From Streptomyces nigrescens (lineage in GTDB: Bacteria; Actinomycetota; Actinomycetes; Streptomycetales; Streptomycetaceae), in NCBI GenBank assembly GCA_024349765.1, contig AP026073.1:7812001-7876000 (forward strand): a DNA stretch of 64,000 nucleotides, in the 5' to 3' direction. Both the position numbers and the translations under genes were made by a program. Under the pieces are notes generated by a model. That model did not search any database. It was not told where the DNA came from and saw only the letters and a list, made by a program, of their open reading frames with translations. Below are positions 1 through 9,098 of the stretch, one piece after another; position 1 is the stretch's first letter; each line of letters starts with the position of its first letter.

Positions 1-381
1 GCCGCGGAGACCGTCGACCACACCGCGGGCCCGGTCGCCGACCAGGTCCTCGCGGCCCATCCGGACGGCGTGGACGTGCTGATCGACATGACCGGCGGCC
101 CCGCCGAGTTCGCCGAGCTGACCCGGACCGTACGCGACGGGGGCACCGCCGTCTCGCTGATCGGCTCGGCGGACGCGGACGAGCTCACCGAACAGAACCT
201 GCGCGGCTTCAACTTCGTCAACCGCCCCTCGCCGCAGCTCCTGGAGATCCTGGCCGGGCAGGTCGACGCGGGCCGGCTGACGGTCCTCGTCGGCCGCGAG
301 GTCCCCCTCGAAGAGGCCCCCGAAGCCCTGGAGGCCAGCCGCACCGGCCGTGCCCAGGGCAAGACCGTCCTGACCGTCTGA
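1..381 (+). CDS. Zinc-type alcohol dehydrogenase / quinone reductase (MDR family), 3' part
   Basis: The open frame runs from the left edge to a TGA at 379-381, so the start and catalytic domain lie outside the window. The visible ~126 residues are the C-terminal half of a medium-chain dehydrogenase: the end of the Rossmann fold (DVLIDMTGG, then the hydrophobic GGTAVSLIG strand) and the closing substrate-domain segment with the usual late motif (EVPLEEAPEALEASRTGRAQGKTVL, seen here at about residues 100-124). Such enzymes are cytosolic NADPH-dependent quinone or enone reductases or alcohol dehydrogenases; the substrate cannot be told. It converges on the membrane-protein gene that follows 16 bp downstream. 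Confidence 0.85.
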   Translation, partial: AAETVDHTAGPVADQVLAAHPDGVDVLIDMTGGPAEFAELTRTVRDGGTAVSLIGSADADELTEQNLRGFNFVNRPSPQLLEILAGQVDAGRLTVLVGREVPLEEAPEALEASRTGRAQGKTVLTV

Positions 382-397
382 GCGACCCGGCCGGGCG

Positions 398-1375
398 TCA
401 GCTCCGCTTCCGCCAGGCCCGGACCGCCGGCGGCCCCGCCGCGGCCAGCACCGCGGTGAGCGTCCCCGCGCCCACCAGCAGCCAGACCCCGGTACGCAGC
501 GGCCCGGTGAGCGCATCGGCGTACGCCCCGGCGGCGGGCCGGGGCACCATCGCGGGCAGCGCCGCCAGCGTGCGGCCGCGCACCAGCGCCAGCGCCACGG
601 CCAGCAGGGCGGCGGCCGCCGCGCAGCCCGTACCGGCACAGACCAGTGCCCGCCGGCGCCGCCGCACCAGCAGCAGCCCGCCGCCCAGACACAGCGCGGC
701 GGCCGGCGGCAGCAGCAGCGCCCCCCTGCGGACGACCTCGTAACCGGCCCGGATCCGCGGGACGTCGGGGGCCTTGAGCAGCACGATCTCCACCCCGGAC
801 CGCGGCACCCGGCGGAGCAGGTCCAGCCCCATGCCGTTGTGCGCCACCTGACGGCGGACCCGTTCCACGACGGGGGTCAGATCGAGTGTGACCGGAGCGC
901 GGGGATCGGCGGGCGCGGCGAGGCTGCCGTCCAGCGTCCGGTGCGCGGATCGGTGGACGCCCTTCCACATGTCCGGGAAGCCGCGCCCGGTGACCACCTG
1001 CCGCACCTGCTTGGCCACGAACTCCCGGATGCCGCGGGTGAAATGGCGGCGCACCGCGGGCCGCCGGGCGGGACTGACGGCCTTCAGCAGCCCGTCGATC
1101 CGGACGTGCGCCATCACCCCGTCCGTCACGTCGTCGACCACGGCCTGCTGCACGGCGGCATTCCCGGCCAGCGGCGCCACCGCCGCCACATAGCCGTCCG
1201 TCTCGGTCAGCTGGGACCGCGCCCAGGTGGCGGCCAGGCTCAGCGGCAGCAGCAGTGCCCCCACGACCAGCAGCACCCCGCCGGCCAGCGCGCGCCCCGG
1301 CCACCGCGGTCCGCCCGGCGGCCCGTCCCCCTCCGTCACCCGCCCGCCCAGGCGTACGGGTGCGCTCGCTGGCAT
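398..1375 (-). CDS. Integral membrane protein of unknown function
   Basis: 325 residues. One N-terminal membrane segment (about 28-50, rich in L, V, G) precedes an extracytoplasmic domain of about 150 residues with many charged residues. Three or more hydrophobic segments follow towards the C-terminus, with an Arg cluster (VRRRRRAL) between two of them. The ATG at 1373-1375 has an AAAGGA-type ribosome site 10-15 bases upstream. The architecture resembles conserved actinobacterial membrane proteins without assigned function, and I recognise no enzymatic motif. The gene is read towards the left and shares no operon signal with the genes on either side. Confidence 0.7.
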   Translation of the reverse strand: MPASAPVRLGGRVTEGDGPPGGPRWPGRALAGGVLLVVGALLLPLSLAATWARSQLTETDGYVAAVAPLAGNAAVQQAVVDDVTDGVMAHVRIDGLLKAVSPARRPAVRRHFTRGIREFVAKQVRQVVTGRGFPDMWKGVHRSAHRTLDGSLAAPADPRAPVTLDLTPVVERVRRQVAHNGMGLDLLRRVPRSGVEIVLLKAPDVPRIRAGYEVVRRGALLLPPAAALCLGGGLLLVRRRRRALVCAGTGCAAAAALLAVALALVRGRTLAALPAMVPRPAAGAYADALTGPLRTGVWLLVGAGTLTAVLAAAGPPAVRAWRKRS

Positions 1376-1506
1376 CGCGTCCTGTCCTTTCCTGCACGGC
1401 GATCACGGCGACCACCTTCCAGGCAAGGGGGAACGCCCGGCGCCCGCGACCGGGACCGGTGCCAATGGGTGAGCCCGGCCGTGTGGCCCGGCTGCCGGCG
1501 GTGGCC

Positions 1507-2193
1507 TCAGCCCGCGGCGCCCGGGCCGGCCGCCCGCCGGCGGCGCACCGCCCGCACCGCCCCCGGCCCGAGCAGCGCCGCGGCCGCGGCGGCCGTCGCC
1601 CACCACGCCCAGCCACCGCCGCCGGTCTCCTCGGCCCGGGACTCCGGCAGGTCGTCCACATCGCCCGAGCAGGCCACCGGCGCGTAGGAATCGCCCAGGT
1701 ACACACAGGCGGTGGCGGCGGCCCGCAGGGTCCCGGGCGCGGCCGTGGCGGCGCCGCCGGGACGGTCACCGAGCACGGCCTCGGCGGTGAACACCTGGAT
1801 GTCGCGCGCCGGAAGGTCGGCGCGCCAGGTGACCTTCCGCTCCCCCGTCCCGCGCCCCTCGACGACGCCGTCGGACGCGGTCACGGAGGTCGTGGTCGCG
1901 GGCATCCGCTGCTCGACCCGGACCCCGTGGACGTCATCGGCGCCCAGGTTGTGCACGGTCACGCGGTAGTCGAGCCGCCGCCCCGCCTCGGCGTCGTCGG
2001 TCCCGTCGGTCACCGCGACGGTGACGGAGACGGCCGGCGGCACCTGCGTGACCTGCGGGGCGTACGCGGCGGCGGACGGTCCGGGGAGCGTGACGACGCA
2101 CGTGGCAGCAACGCACAGCACCGCGCGGACCACGGCGGTCCTCGTGCCGCTCCCCGTGCCGGTCCTGGTGCCCGTTCTCATGCCGGTTCTCAT
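1507..2193 (-). CDS. Secreted, membrane-anchored DUF11-like surface protein
   Basis: 228 residues. The N-terminus is an unusual run of Arg-Thr-Gly repeats (about residues 2-19) followed by a hydrophobic signal segment ending at an Ala-rich site near AAAYAP. The middle (about 50-140) resembles a DUF11/CARDB-type beta-sandwich: YRVTVHNLGADDVHGVRV is the classic 'conserved repeat' start found in surface adhesin-like proteins. A Gly/Trp stretch and one hydrophobic segment near 195-212 followed by Arg-rich residues form a C-terminal membrane anchor. A role in the cell envelope is inferred from this layout only. The true start could be an internal Met in the RTG run. Confidence 0.65.
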   Translation of the reverse strand: MRTGMRTGTRTGTGSGTRTAVVRAVLCVAATCVVTLPGPSAAAYAPQVTQVPPAVSVTVAVTDGTDDAEAGRRLDYRVTVHNLGADDVHGVRVEQRMPATTTSVTASDGVVEGRGTGERKVTWRADLPARDIQVFTAEAVLGDRPGGAATAAPGTLRAAATACVYLGDSYAPVACSGDVDDLPESRAEETGGGGWAWWATAAAAAALLGPGAVRAVRRRRAAGPGAAG

Positions 2194-2278
2194 CCCGCCA
2201 TCGGAGCACCGCGCCGCCCGCGACCGGCGTCATGCGGCCCGCCGCCGCCCCGGGTTCACCCGATTTACCCGGGCGGTC

Positions 2279-2785
2279 TCAATTCCACGGGTCGGTGAAC
2301 GACCGGCCGGGCACCGGCTTGGCGATGACCGCCACGGCGATGAAGAAGTTGACCTGGCCGATCGCGAACATCAGGGTGGCGAGCGCCTTGGCCTCGTAGT
2401 GTTCCGCTGCCTGGGCGTACAGCTCGTCGGAGACCCGCTCACCGTGCGTGGACGGCTGAAGCGCGGCCTCCACGAGTGCCAGCGCGGCCCGTTCCGCGCC
2501 GGTGAAGTACGGCGAGTCCTGCCAGGACGCCACCGACGTGATGCGCTCCTCCGACTCCCCGGCCTTGCGCAGGAAGCCCGTGTGCAGAACCGTCAGGTAG
2601 GTGCTGCCGACGATCTGGCCGGCACGCAGCTGGACCAGACTGATCGTGGAGCGCGGTACCGAACCGTTGCCGGTGAGCCTGAACAGCGCCGCCGACACCG
2701 CTGCCAGCTCGGGTACGAGCTCCGCGGGGTCCTCGGCCATCCGCGGAACCATCGGGATCTCCGCCGTGATCGAACGCGTTTCCAT
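2279..2785 (-). CDS. AhpD/carboxymuconolactone decarboxylase-like protein lacking CxxC
   Basis: 168 residues. The segment LRAGQIVGSTYLTVLHTGFL (about 64-83) aligns with the signature of the carboxymuconolactone decarboxylase/AhpD fold, which normally reads like R-x-S-Q-x-N-G-C-A-Y-C-x-x-x-H-T. Here both redox cysteines are replaced (S and L), while the R, Q, H and T positions remain. A peroxidase-type thiol reaction is therefore unlikely and the protein may be a non-redox member, as CMD-type enzymes can be. The ATG at 2783-2785 follows a GAAGGAGA-type ribosome site. The gene stands alone between the DUF11 protein and the CDF exporter. Confidence 0.7.
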   Translation of the reverse strand: METRSITAEIPMVPRMAEDPAELVPELAAVSAALFRLTGNGSVPRSTISLVQLRAGQIVGSTYLTVLHTGFLRKAGESEERITSVASWQDSPYFTGAERAALALVEAALQPSTHGERVSDELYAQAAEHYEAKALATLMFAIGQVNFFIAVAVIAKPVPGRSFTDPWN

Positions 2786-2917
2786 CGCCGTCTCCTTCGG
2801 GCTTCCGTGTTGCTGTCACTGCCCTGACGGATCGCGGCGGAGAAATGTGACCGCGGCGGGAAAGTCGTGCGGGAAAGTCGTTCGTGTGCGGCCGGGACGC
2901 CGACTCGGGGACGGGCG

Positions 2918-3949
2918 TTAGTGCCGGTGCGGCCACGGCCGGTGCACCGGCCCGTGTGCGTCCTCGCAGTGGTCGGGGGCGGCGGGCGGCTCCGGCTGCG
3001 CCCCGGTACCGGGCCGCGGGCCGAGCGTCAGCACCTCGCCCGCTTCGGCCTGCTCCCCGACGTGATCGACCTGGAGCGTGGCGTGCGTGATGCGGTACTC
3101 GCCGCTCAGCAGCTCCTGCAGCCCGCGGCGCACCTTGTGGCAGTCGCCGCCGGGGGCCACCAGGATGTGCGCGGAGAGCGCCGGCTGCCCGGAGGTGATC
3201 TGCCAGATGTGCAGGTCGTGCACCTCGACGACCTCGTCCTGGGAGACCAGCCGATCGCCCAGCGCGTCCGGGTCCAGCCCGGCCGGCGCCGCCTCCATGA
3301 AGATCCGCCCGGACTCCCGCACCAGCCCCGTACCGGCCCGCAGCATCAGCGCGACGACGACCAGCGTGGCGATCGCGTCGGCCCGTTCGAAGCCCGTGGT
3401 CAGCACGATGAGACCGGAGAGCGCGGTGGCCACGAACCCGAACAGGTCGGTGAGGATGTGCTGGTAGGCGCCCTCGACGTTCAGGCTGGAGCGGTTGGCC
3501 TTGGACAGCAGCCAGGTGCAGATCAGATTCACCACGATCCCGGACAGCGCGGTCCACAGGACCATCGCCCCGCCCACCGTCGGCGGCGAGATCAGCCGCT
3601 GCACCGCCTCGTACGCCAGCCAGACCGACAGCAGGAGCAGGGTGATGCCGTTGGCCTGCGCGGACAGGATCTCGGCGCGCTTGAGCCCGTACGTGTACCC
3701 GCCGCGCGCCGGCCGCGCCGCCAGCCGCATCGCGATCAGCGCCAGCAGGATCGAGACCGCGTCGGTGAGCATGTGGGCGGCGTCCGAGATCAGCGCCAGC
3801 GATCCGGCCAGCACACCGATGACGACCTCGACCGCCATGTACGCGGTGAGCAGCCCGAGCGCGGCCCGCAGCCACCGCCGGTCGGCGTCCGGCGCCACCC
3901 CGTGCGCATGGCTGTGACCGTGCCCGTGATCGTGCCCGTGCCCGCTCAT
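2918..3949 (-). CDS. Cation diffusion facilitator (Zn/Co/Cd efflux), CzcD/ZitB type
   Basis: 343 residues from the ATG at 3947-3949, preceded by a strong GGAGGAAGGAG site; a longer frame upstream lacks such a site. The N-terminus is His-rich (alternating H, G, D, S; about residues 3-19), as in zinc CDF exporters. Six membrane segments follow. TM2 carries AHMLTD and TM5 HILTDLFG, the two H-x-x-x-D pairs that make the zinc site, and a cytosolic C-terminal domain (about 235-300) includes EVHDLHIW. It exports divalent metal from the cytosol in exchange for protons. It diverges from cobL across 284 bp; a link to cobalt handling for B12 is possible but unproven. Confidence 0.9.
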   Translation of the reverse strand: MSGHGHDHGHGHSHAHGVAPDADRRWLRAALGLLTAYMAVEVVIGVLAGSLALISDAAHMLTDAVSILLALIAMRLAARPARGGYTYGLKRAEILSAQANGITLLLLSVWLAYEAVQRLISPPTVGGAMVLWTALSGIVVNLICTWLLSKANRSSLNVEGAYQHILTDLFGFVATALSGLIVLTTGFERADAIATLVVVALMLRAGTGLVRESGRIFMEAAPAGLDPDALGDRLVSQDEVVEVHDLHIWQITSGQPALSAHILVAPGGDCHKVRRGLQELLSGEYRITHATLQVDHVGEQAEAGEVLTLGPRPGTGAQPEPPAAPDHCEDAHGPVHRPWPHRH

Positions 3950-4233
3950 GGCGCTCCTTCCTCCGGTCCCTTCCTTGCGAAGCAAACAGCACTTCGGCAA
4001 AAGATCCAAAGGCTGCACCGGTGACCGTTGTCATTACCGTCGAACGGCGTATCGTGCCTGGTCAGAGCGGTGAGACGGCGCCCCGGCGAGACGGCGCGAA
4101 CGGACCCCGACCGTCCGGTCCGGCCGCCCGCCCGGCCCGGCCCCACGCCCGCCCCACCCCGGTCAGTAGAGTTTCCGCTCCCGTACGACACGCGCTCGAA
4201 GGTCCCGAGGCGAGAGGCAAGAGGTAGACGGCA

Positions 4234-5499
4234 GTGAGCCCCGCACCATCCGCACCGTCCGGTTCCGAGCACCTCACCGTCGTCGGTATCGGAGCCGACG
4301 GCTGGGAGGGGCTGTCCGGGGCCGCGCGGCGGGTGCTGCGGGCGGCCGAGGTGGTCATCGGCGGTGCGCGTCAGCTCGCGCTGCTGCCCGGCGGGGAGTG
4401 CCCCGGTGACCGCGTCACCTGGCCGTCGCCGCTGCGCCCCGCCGTCCCCGGGCTGCTCGCCGCGCACGCCGGACGCCGGGTGTGCGTACTGGCCAGCGGT
4501 GACCCGATGTTCTACGGGATCGGGCGGACGCTGACCGAGGTGCTGGCGGAGAGCGGCGCCGGGCACCGGCTGCGGGTGCTGCCCCACCCCTCCTCCGTCT
4601 CCTACGCGTGCGCCCGCCTCGGCTGGCCGGTCGAGGAGACCGAGGTCGTCACGCTCGTCGGACGGCCCGTCGAGAACCTGGCCCGCGCGCTGTACGACGG
4701 CCACCGGCTGCTCGTCCTGTCCGCCGGCGCCGGCACCCCCGCCGAGGTCGCCGCCCTCCTGCGCGCGCACGGTTTCGGGCCGAGCCGGATGCGCGTACTG
4801 GAGCAACTCGGCGGTGAGCGCGAGCAGTTGACGCAGGGGGTGGCCGCCGAGTGGGACGCGCCGGCCGACCCGCTCAACGTCATCGCGCTGGACTGCGTCC
4901 GGGAGCCCGGCACCGCGCCGCTCTCCACCGTTCCCGGCCTCCCCGACACCGCCTACGAGCACGACGGCCAGCTCACCAAGCGCCACGTCCGCGCCGCCAC
5001 CCTCGCCGCGCTGGCCCCCGCCCCCGGCGAACTCCTCTGGGACGTCGGCGGCGGCTCCGGCTCCATCGCCGTCGAGTGGCTGCGCGCGCACCGTAGTTGC
5101 CGCGCCGTCAGCGTCGAACGCGACCCGGTACGGGCCGAACGGATCGGCCGCAACGCGCGCACCCTCGGCGTCCCGGCGCTGCAGGTCGTGCACGGCCCCG
5201 CGCCCGCCGCGCTGGCCGGCCTCCCCACCCCGGACGCGGTGTTCATCGGCGGCGGGCTGACCGCCCCCGGTCTGCTGGACGCGTGCTGGGAGGCGCTGCC
5301 CCCGGGCGGCCGGATCGTCGCGAACACCGTGACGCTGGAGTCCGAGGCGCTGCTCGCCGACCGGTACCGGCGGCACGGCGGCGAACTGGTCCGGCTGGCG
5401 GTCGCCCACGCCGTCCCGGTCGGCGGCTTCACGGGCTGGCGGCAGGCGATGCCGGTGACCCAGTGGGCGGCGGTCAAACCGCCGGAAGACCGGTCGTGA
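4234..5499 (+). CDS. cobL: Precorrin-6Y C5,15-methyltransferase, decarboxylating (CbiE-CbiT fusion)
   Basis: 421 residues from a GTG start. The N-terminal domain (about 13-210) is a tetrapyrrole methylase of CbiE type, beginning VVGIGADGWEGL and including ASGDPMFYGIG and LPHPSSVSYACARLGWP. The C-terminal domain (about 240-410) is a CbiT-type class I SAM methyltransferase with DVGGGSGSIAVEW as the SAM loop. The fused enzyme methylates precorrin-6Y at C5 and C15 and decarboxylates the C12 acetate chain to give precorrin-8x. cobM follows after 52 bp on the same strand, so the two are probably co-transcribed. Length and order are as in other CobL proteins. Confidence 0.95.
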   Translation: MSPAPSAPSGSEHLTVVGIGADGWEGLSGAARRVLRAAEVVIGGARQLALLPGGECPGDRVTWPSPLRPAVPGLLAAHAGRRVCVLASGDPMFYGIGRTLTEVLAESGAGHRLRVLPHPSSVSYACARLGWPVEETEVVTLVGRPVENLARALYDGHRLLVLSAGAGTPAEVAALLRAHGFGPSRMRVLEQLGGEREQLTQGVAAEWDAPADPLNVIALDCVREPGTAPLSTVPGLPDTAYEHDGQLTKRHVRAATLAALAPAPGELLWDVGGGSGSIAVEWLRAHRSCRAVSVERDPVRAERIGRNARTLGVPALQVVHGPAPAALAGLPTPDAVFIGGGLTAPGLLDACWEALPPGGRIVANTVTLESEALLADRYRRHGGELVRLAVAHAVPVGGFTGWRQAMPVTQWAAVKPPEDRS

Positions 5500-5551
5500 C
5501 CCCGCGGCCCCCCTCCCCGTACCGCCCGCCTCCCCAGGAGACCGAACGACC

Positions 5552-6358
5552 ATGACCGTCCACTTCATCGGTGCCGGCCCCGGCGCCGCCGACCTGATCA
5601 CCGTCCGCGGCGCCCGCACGCTCGCGTCCTGCGGGGTCTGTCTCTACGCCGGCAGCCTGGTGCCGCGCGAACTGCTCGCCGAGTGCCCGCCCGGCGCCCG
5701 GCTCATCGACACCGCGCAGCTGGACCTCGACACCATCACCGCCGAGATGGTCCGCGCCCACGAGGAGGGCCACGACGTCGCCCGGCTGCACTCCGGCGAC
5801 CCGTCCGTCTTCAGCGCCGTCGCCGAGCAGATGCGCCGCCTGGACGCGGCCGGCGTGCCGTACGAGGTCGTGCCGGGCGTCCCCGCGTTCGCCGCCGCGG
5901 CCGCCGCGCTCAAGCGCGAACTGACCGTGCCCACCGTCGGCCAGACCGTCATCCTCACCCGTGTCGCCCAGCGCGCCACCCCGATGCCCGAGGGCGAGGA
6001 CCTCGCCACCCTCGGCCGCAGCGGCGCACTGCTGGTGCTCCACCTCGCGGCGATGTACGTCGACCGGGTCGTCGCCGAACTCCTGCCCCACTACGGCGCC
6101 GACTGCCCGGCCGCCGTCGTCGCCATGGCCTCCCGCCCCGACGAACTCGTCCTGCGCGGCACCCTCGCCGACATCGCGGACCAGGTGAAGGCCGCGGGCG
6201 TGGTCCGTACGGCGGTCATCATGGTCGGCCGCACGCTGGGCGCCGAGCAGTTCCGCGACAGCCATCTGTACTCGGCGGACCGCGAACGGCCGCACGGGCC
6301 GTGCGACGGCGCGCCGGGGGCCGTCCCGGGCGGGCGTACGGCATCTGACGCGGGGTGA
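5552..6358 (+). CDS. cobM: Precorrin-4 C11-methyltransferase
   Basis: 268 residues. Starts VHFIGAGPGAADLITVRGA, the standard tetrapyrrole-methylase glycine motif, with a second motif LHSGDPSVFSAVAEQ and third VPGVPAFAAAAAALKRELT. These are typical of CobM/CbiF, which adds the C11 methyl to precorrin-4 to give precorrin-5. The ATG has a CAGGAGACC site 9 bases upstream. It lies 52 bp behind cobL. The C-terminal 20 residues are low-complexity and variable, which is common. Next on this strand is an unrelated small secreted protein, so the transcription unit probably ends here. Confidence 0.95.
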   Translation: MTVHFIGAGPGAADLITVRGARTLASCGVCLYAGSLVPRELLAECPPGARLIDTAQLDLDTITAEMVRAHEEGHDVARLHSGDPSVFSAVAEQMRRLDAAGVPYEVVPGVPAFAAAAAALKRELTVPTVGQTVILTRVAQRATPMPEGEDLATLGRSGALLVLHLAAMYVDRVVAELLPHYGADCPAAVVAMASRPDELVLRGTLADIADQVKAAGVVRTAVIMVGRTLGAEQFRDSHLYSADRERPHGPCDGAPGAVPGGRTASDAG

Positions 6359-6511
6359 TGCGGAGGCGCACGCCCACCGATCGGGCGTCTGACTGATCAT
6401 ATGACCGCATCGGGGTGAATGTCCGTTACCGGTCCTTCGGGGACCGGTAAGGAACGTGGACACGCGCGGACCAAGGGAAGCCCGCGGCACCCGAGCAAAG
6501 GAGCACCCACG

Positions 6512-6904
6512 ATGCGCACCCGCACCCGCACGAGACTGGCCGCCGGATCCGTCGCCGCCGCAGCCCTGCTCACCCTCGCCGGCGGCACCGTCGCCGTCGC
6601 CGACGCCCCGGCCCACCAGACGGCCGCCCGGCCGAAGACCGACCCCGCACCGGTCGGCGGCAGCACCGACACGGCGGCCCGGACGCACGACAGCACGGGC
6701 CTGCGCGACTACGGCCGGACCAGCGAGCGCCGGTACCGCACGGACTGGATGCGCGAGAGCCCCCTACGGCTCGCCACCTGCGCCCTCGGCACGGCCCTGG
6801 GCAGCCTGACCAACGGCCCCGACTGCGTGGGGGACCGCATGGGTTACCGCTTCCGCGACGCCGCCCAGACGGGGCGGAAGGACGTCCTGCGAGCCCGGCA
6901 CTGA
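6512..6904 (+). CDS. Small secreted protein of unknown function
   Basis: 130 residues from the ATG at 6512 (AAAGGAG site 9-15 bases upstream); a longer frame upstream has no ribosome site. The first ~32 residues are a signal peptide: a basic RTRTRTR start, an Ala/Leu core and an AVADA cleavage site. The mature part is short and polar, with two cysteines (CALGTALGSL and DCVG) that could form one disulfide. No family is recognised. It sits between cobM and the convergent cbiD but has no visible link to cobalamin synthesis. Confidence 0.65.
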   Translation: MRTRTRTRLAAGSVAAAALLTLAGGTVAVADAPAHQTAARPKTDPAPVGGSTDTAARTHDSTGLRDYGRTSERRYRTDWMRESPLRLATCALGTALGSLTNGPDCVGDRMGYRFRDAAQTGRKDVLRARH

Positions 6905-6941
6905 AGGCCACGGGCGTAAGCCGAGGGGCCCTCGGCCGGCG

Positions 6942-8156
6942 TCAGCGGCGCCTGCCGCCGGCCCCGGGCCCCCGCGGCTCCGCCCGGCCCACCACCAGCC
7001 CCGCCCGGTCGATGCAGATCACGTCGACGGCCACCGGCGCCCCGCGCAACACGGCCAGCGACTCGTCCCGCGCCCGCGCCGCCACCAGATCGCCCAGCGG
7101 CACCCCGGCCGCCGCGCACAACTGCAGCGCGGCCAGCCCGGTGTTGGCCCCGGCCACCGCCTCCGCCAGCGCCTCGTCGGCCCCGCCCTGCCGGGCCAGC
7201 TCCGCGAGGAAACCCTTGTCCACCTGGGACCGCGCCGAGTGCAGATCCAGATGCCCGGCCGCCAGTTTGGACAGCTTGGCGAACCCGCCGCAGATCGTGA
7301 GCCGTTCCACCGGGTGCCGCCGCACGTACTTGAGCACCGCCCCCGCGAAGTCCCCCATGTCCAGCAGGGCGTCCTCGGGCAGATGGTGCAGCGCGACCGC
7401 GACCTTCTCCGAGGTCGATCCCGTACACCCCGCCACATGCGTACGCCCCGCCGCACGCGCCACATCCACCCCACGCCGGATGGAATCGATCCACGCCGAG
7501 CAGGAATACGGGACCACGATCCCGGTGGTCCCCAGGATCGACAGCCCGCCCAGGATGCCCAGCCGCGGATTCCACGTACTCCGGGCGATCTCCTCGCCGT
7601 GATCGACGGAGATCTCGACCTCGACATCGGCTTCCGCGCCGGGTTCCGCGGCGCCGCCGTGGCTCCGGGCCACTTCGGTCAGGTGCTCCCGCATCATCTG
7701 CCGCGGTACGGGGTTGATCGCCGGCTCGCCGACGTCCAGCGGCAGCCCGGGACGGGTCACGGTCCCCACGCCCGGCCCGGCCTTGAACACCACGCCGGAC
7801 CCGGGCGGCAGCTTCCGCACCCGCGCCCGGATCAACGCCCCGTGCGTCACGTCCGGATCGTCCCCCGCGTCCTTGACCACCCCGGCCATGGCGCTGCCGG
7901 ACCCGGCGTCCAGCTCCTCCACCGCCAGCGCGAACGACGGCGTCTGCCCCTTCGGCAGGGTGATCGTCACCGGGTCCGGGAACTCGCCGCTCAGCAGCGC
8001 GGTGTACGCGGCCGTGCTCGCCGCCGTCGCACAGGCACCGGTCGTCCACCCGTGCCGCAGCCCGGTGTGCGCCAGCTGCGCACTCCGCCCTCCCGCGGCC
8101 TGCCCGTTGCCCGGCCCCGTACCCTGCGGTTGCGCTTCACCCACGGAGGAACCCAC
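6942..8156 (-). CDS. cbiD: Cobalt-precorrin-5B C1-methyltransferase (CbiD)
   Basis: About 404 residues. GWTTGACATAAS near residue 36 is the hallmark of CbiD, and the conserved Gly-rich LGILGGLSILGTTGIV stretch and VAGCTGSTSEKVA segment follow. CbiD methylates C1 of the corrin precursor and belongs to the cobalt-early (anaerobic) route, where aerobic organisms use CobF. Start uncertain: GTGs at 8154-8156 and about 8142-8144 are both possible and neither has a strong ribosome site. The 5' end abuts the divergent cobK (ATG at 8162), so the two share one very short promoter region. The C-terminus is a Gly/Arg tail. Confidence 0.9.
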   Translation of the reverse strand: MGSSVGEAQPQGTGPGNGQAAGGRSAQLAHTGLRHGWTTGACATAASTAAYTALLSGEFPDPVTITLPKGQTPSFALAVEELDAGSGSAMAGVVKDAGDDPDVTHGALIRARVRKLPPGSGVVFKAGPGVGTVTRPGLPLDVGEPAINPVPRQMMREHLTEVARSHGGAAEPGAEADVEVEISVDHGEEIARSTWNPRLGILGGLSILGTTGIVVPYSCSAWIDSIRRGVDVARAAGRTHVAGCTGSTSEKVAVALHHLPEDALLDMGDFAGAVLKYVRRHPVERLTICGGFAKLSKLAAGHLDLHSARSQVDKGFLAELARQGGADEALAEAVAGANTGLAALQLCAAAGVPLGDLVAARARDESLAVLRGAPVAVDVICIDRAGLVVGRAEPRGPGAGGRRR

Positions 8157-8161
8157 ATCCC

Positions 8162-8941
8162 ATGTCCGACGCAGCACGCCCGCCACGCCACGTACTGATC
8201 CTCGGCGGTACGACCGAGGCCCGCCGCCTGGCCGCGACCCTGGCGGCGGAGCCGGCGCTGCGCGTGACGTCGTCGCTCGCCGGCCGGGTCGCCGCCCCGC
8301 GCCTGCCCGACGGGGAGGTGCGCATCGGCGGGTTCGGCGGCCCCGACGGCCTCGCCCGCTGGCTGCGCGAGCACGCGGTGGACGCGCTCATCGACGCCAC
8401 CCATCCTTTCGCCGGCACGATCAGTTTCAACGCGGCCGAGGCGGCCGCCACCGCCCATGTTCCCCTGCTGGCGCTCCGCCGTCCCGGCTGGGTACCGGGC
8501 CCCGACGACACCTGGCACCAGGTCGCCTCCCTGGAGGAGGCCGCGGCGGTCCTCCCCACCCTCGGGTCCCGCATCTTCCTCACCACCGGCCGCATGGGCC
8601 TGGCCCACTTCTCCCACCTCACCGACCTCTGGTTCCTCGTCCGCTCCGTGGACGCCCCCGAGCCCCCGCACCCGCCCCGGATGGAGGTGCTCCTCGACCG
8701 CGGCCCCTTCACCCTGGAGGGCGAGCGCGAACTCCTCCGTACCCACCGCATCGACGTCCTCGTCACCAAGGACAGCGGCGCGGCGGCCACCGCCCCCAAA
8801 TTGGCCGCGGCCCGGGAGGCGGGAATTCCGGTCGTGGTCGTACGCCGGCCGCCGACGCCGGAGGGAATTCCGGAGGCGGCCACTCCGGCCGATGCGGCGA
8901 ATTGGCTCCGCCTTCTTTTCAACGAGGCCGCTGCACACTGA
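8162..8941 (+). CDS. cobK: Precorrin-6A reductase
   Basis: 259 residues. LILGGTTEARRLAATLA at the N-terminus is the nucleotide-binding start of CobK/CbiJ, and DATHPFAGTISFNAAEAA and TTGRMGL are further family motifs, with LVTKDSGAA near the C-terminus. The enzyme uses NADPH to reduce precorrin-6A to dihydroprecorrin-6 (precorrin-6B). A GGAGGAA site lies about 12 bases before the ATG, slightly far but usable. It diverges from cbiD and its 3' end overlaps by about 23 bp the convergent small gene that follows. Confidence 0.95.
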   Translation: MSDAARPPRHVLILGGTTEARRLAATLAAEPALRVTSSLAGRVAAPRLPDGEVRIGGFGGPDGLARWLREHAVDALIDATHPFAGTISFNAAEAAATAHVPLLALRRPGWVPGPDDTWHQVASLEEAAAVLPTLGSRIFLTTGRMGLAHFSHLTDLWFLVRSVDAPEPPHPPRMEVLLDRGPFTLEGERELLRTHRIDVLVTKDSGAAATAPKLAAAREAGIPVVVVRRPPTPEGIPEAATPADAANWLRLLFNEAAAH

Positions 8942-9098
8942 GCCGATTCGCTTCCCGCACCCGCTGCACCAGCTCTTCGAGCCGCAGCCGCGCGACTTCC
9001 ACATTCCGCGCCTCGCGCTCCGGCTCACGGGCCGTCTCGGGCTCTTTCTCTTCGTCCCTCACCGAACCATTAACCGAAGCATTCGCCGAACCATTCAC
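8919..9098 (-). CDS. Small acidic/helical protein, second gene of a coupled pair
   Basis: 59 residues from a GTG whose first bases overlap the stop of the upstream gene (GTGA at 9095-9098), preceded by GGGGAGG; this is translational coupling. The product is strongly charged (DEEKEPETAREPEREARN) followed by a predicted amphipathic helix (VEVARLRLEELVQRVREA), possibly a short coiled coil for dimerisation. I do not recognise the family. It overlaps the last codons of the convergent cobK. With its partner it forms a small operon divergent from the XRE regulator at 9457, the usual arrangement of Streptomyces XRE/DUF397 islands. Confidence 0.6.
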   Translation of the reverse strand: MNGSANASVNGSVRDEEKEPETAREPEREARNVEVARLRLEELVQRVREANRLSVQRPR

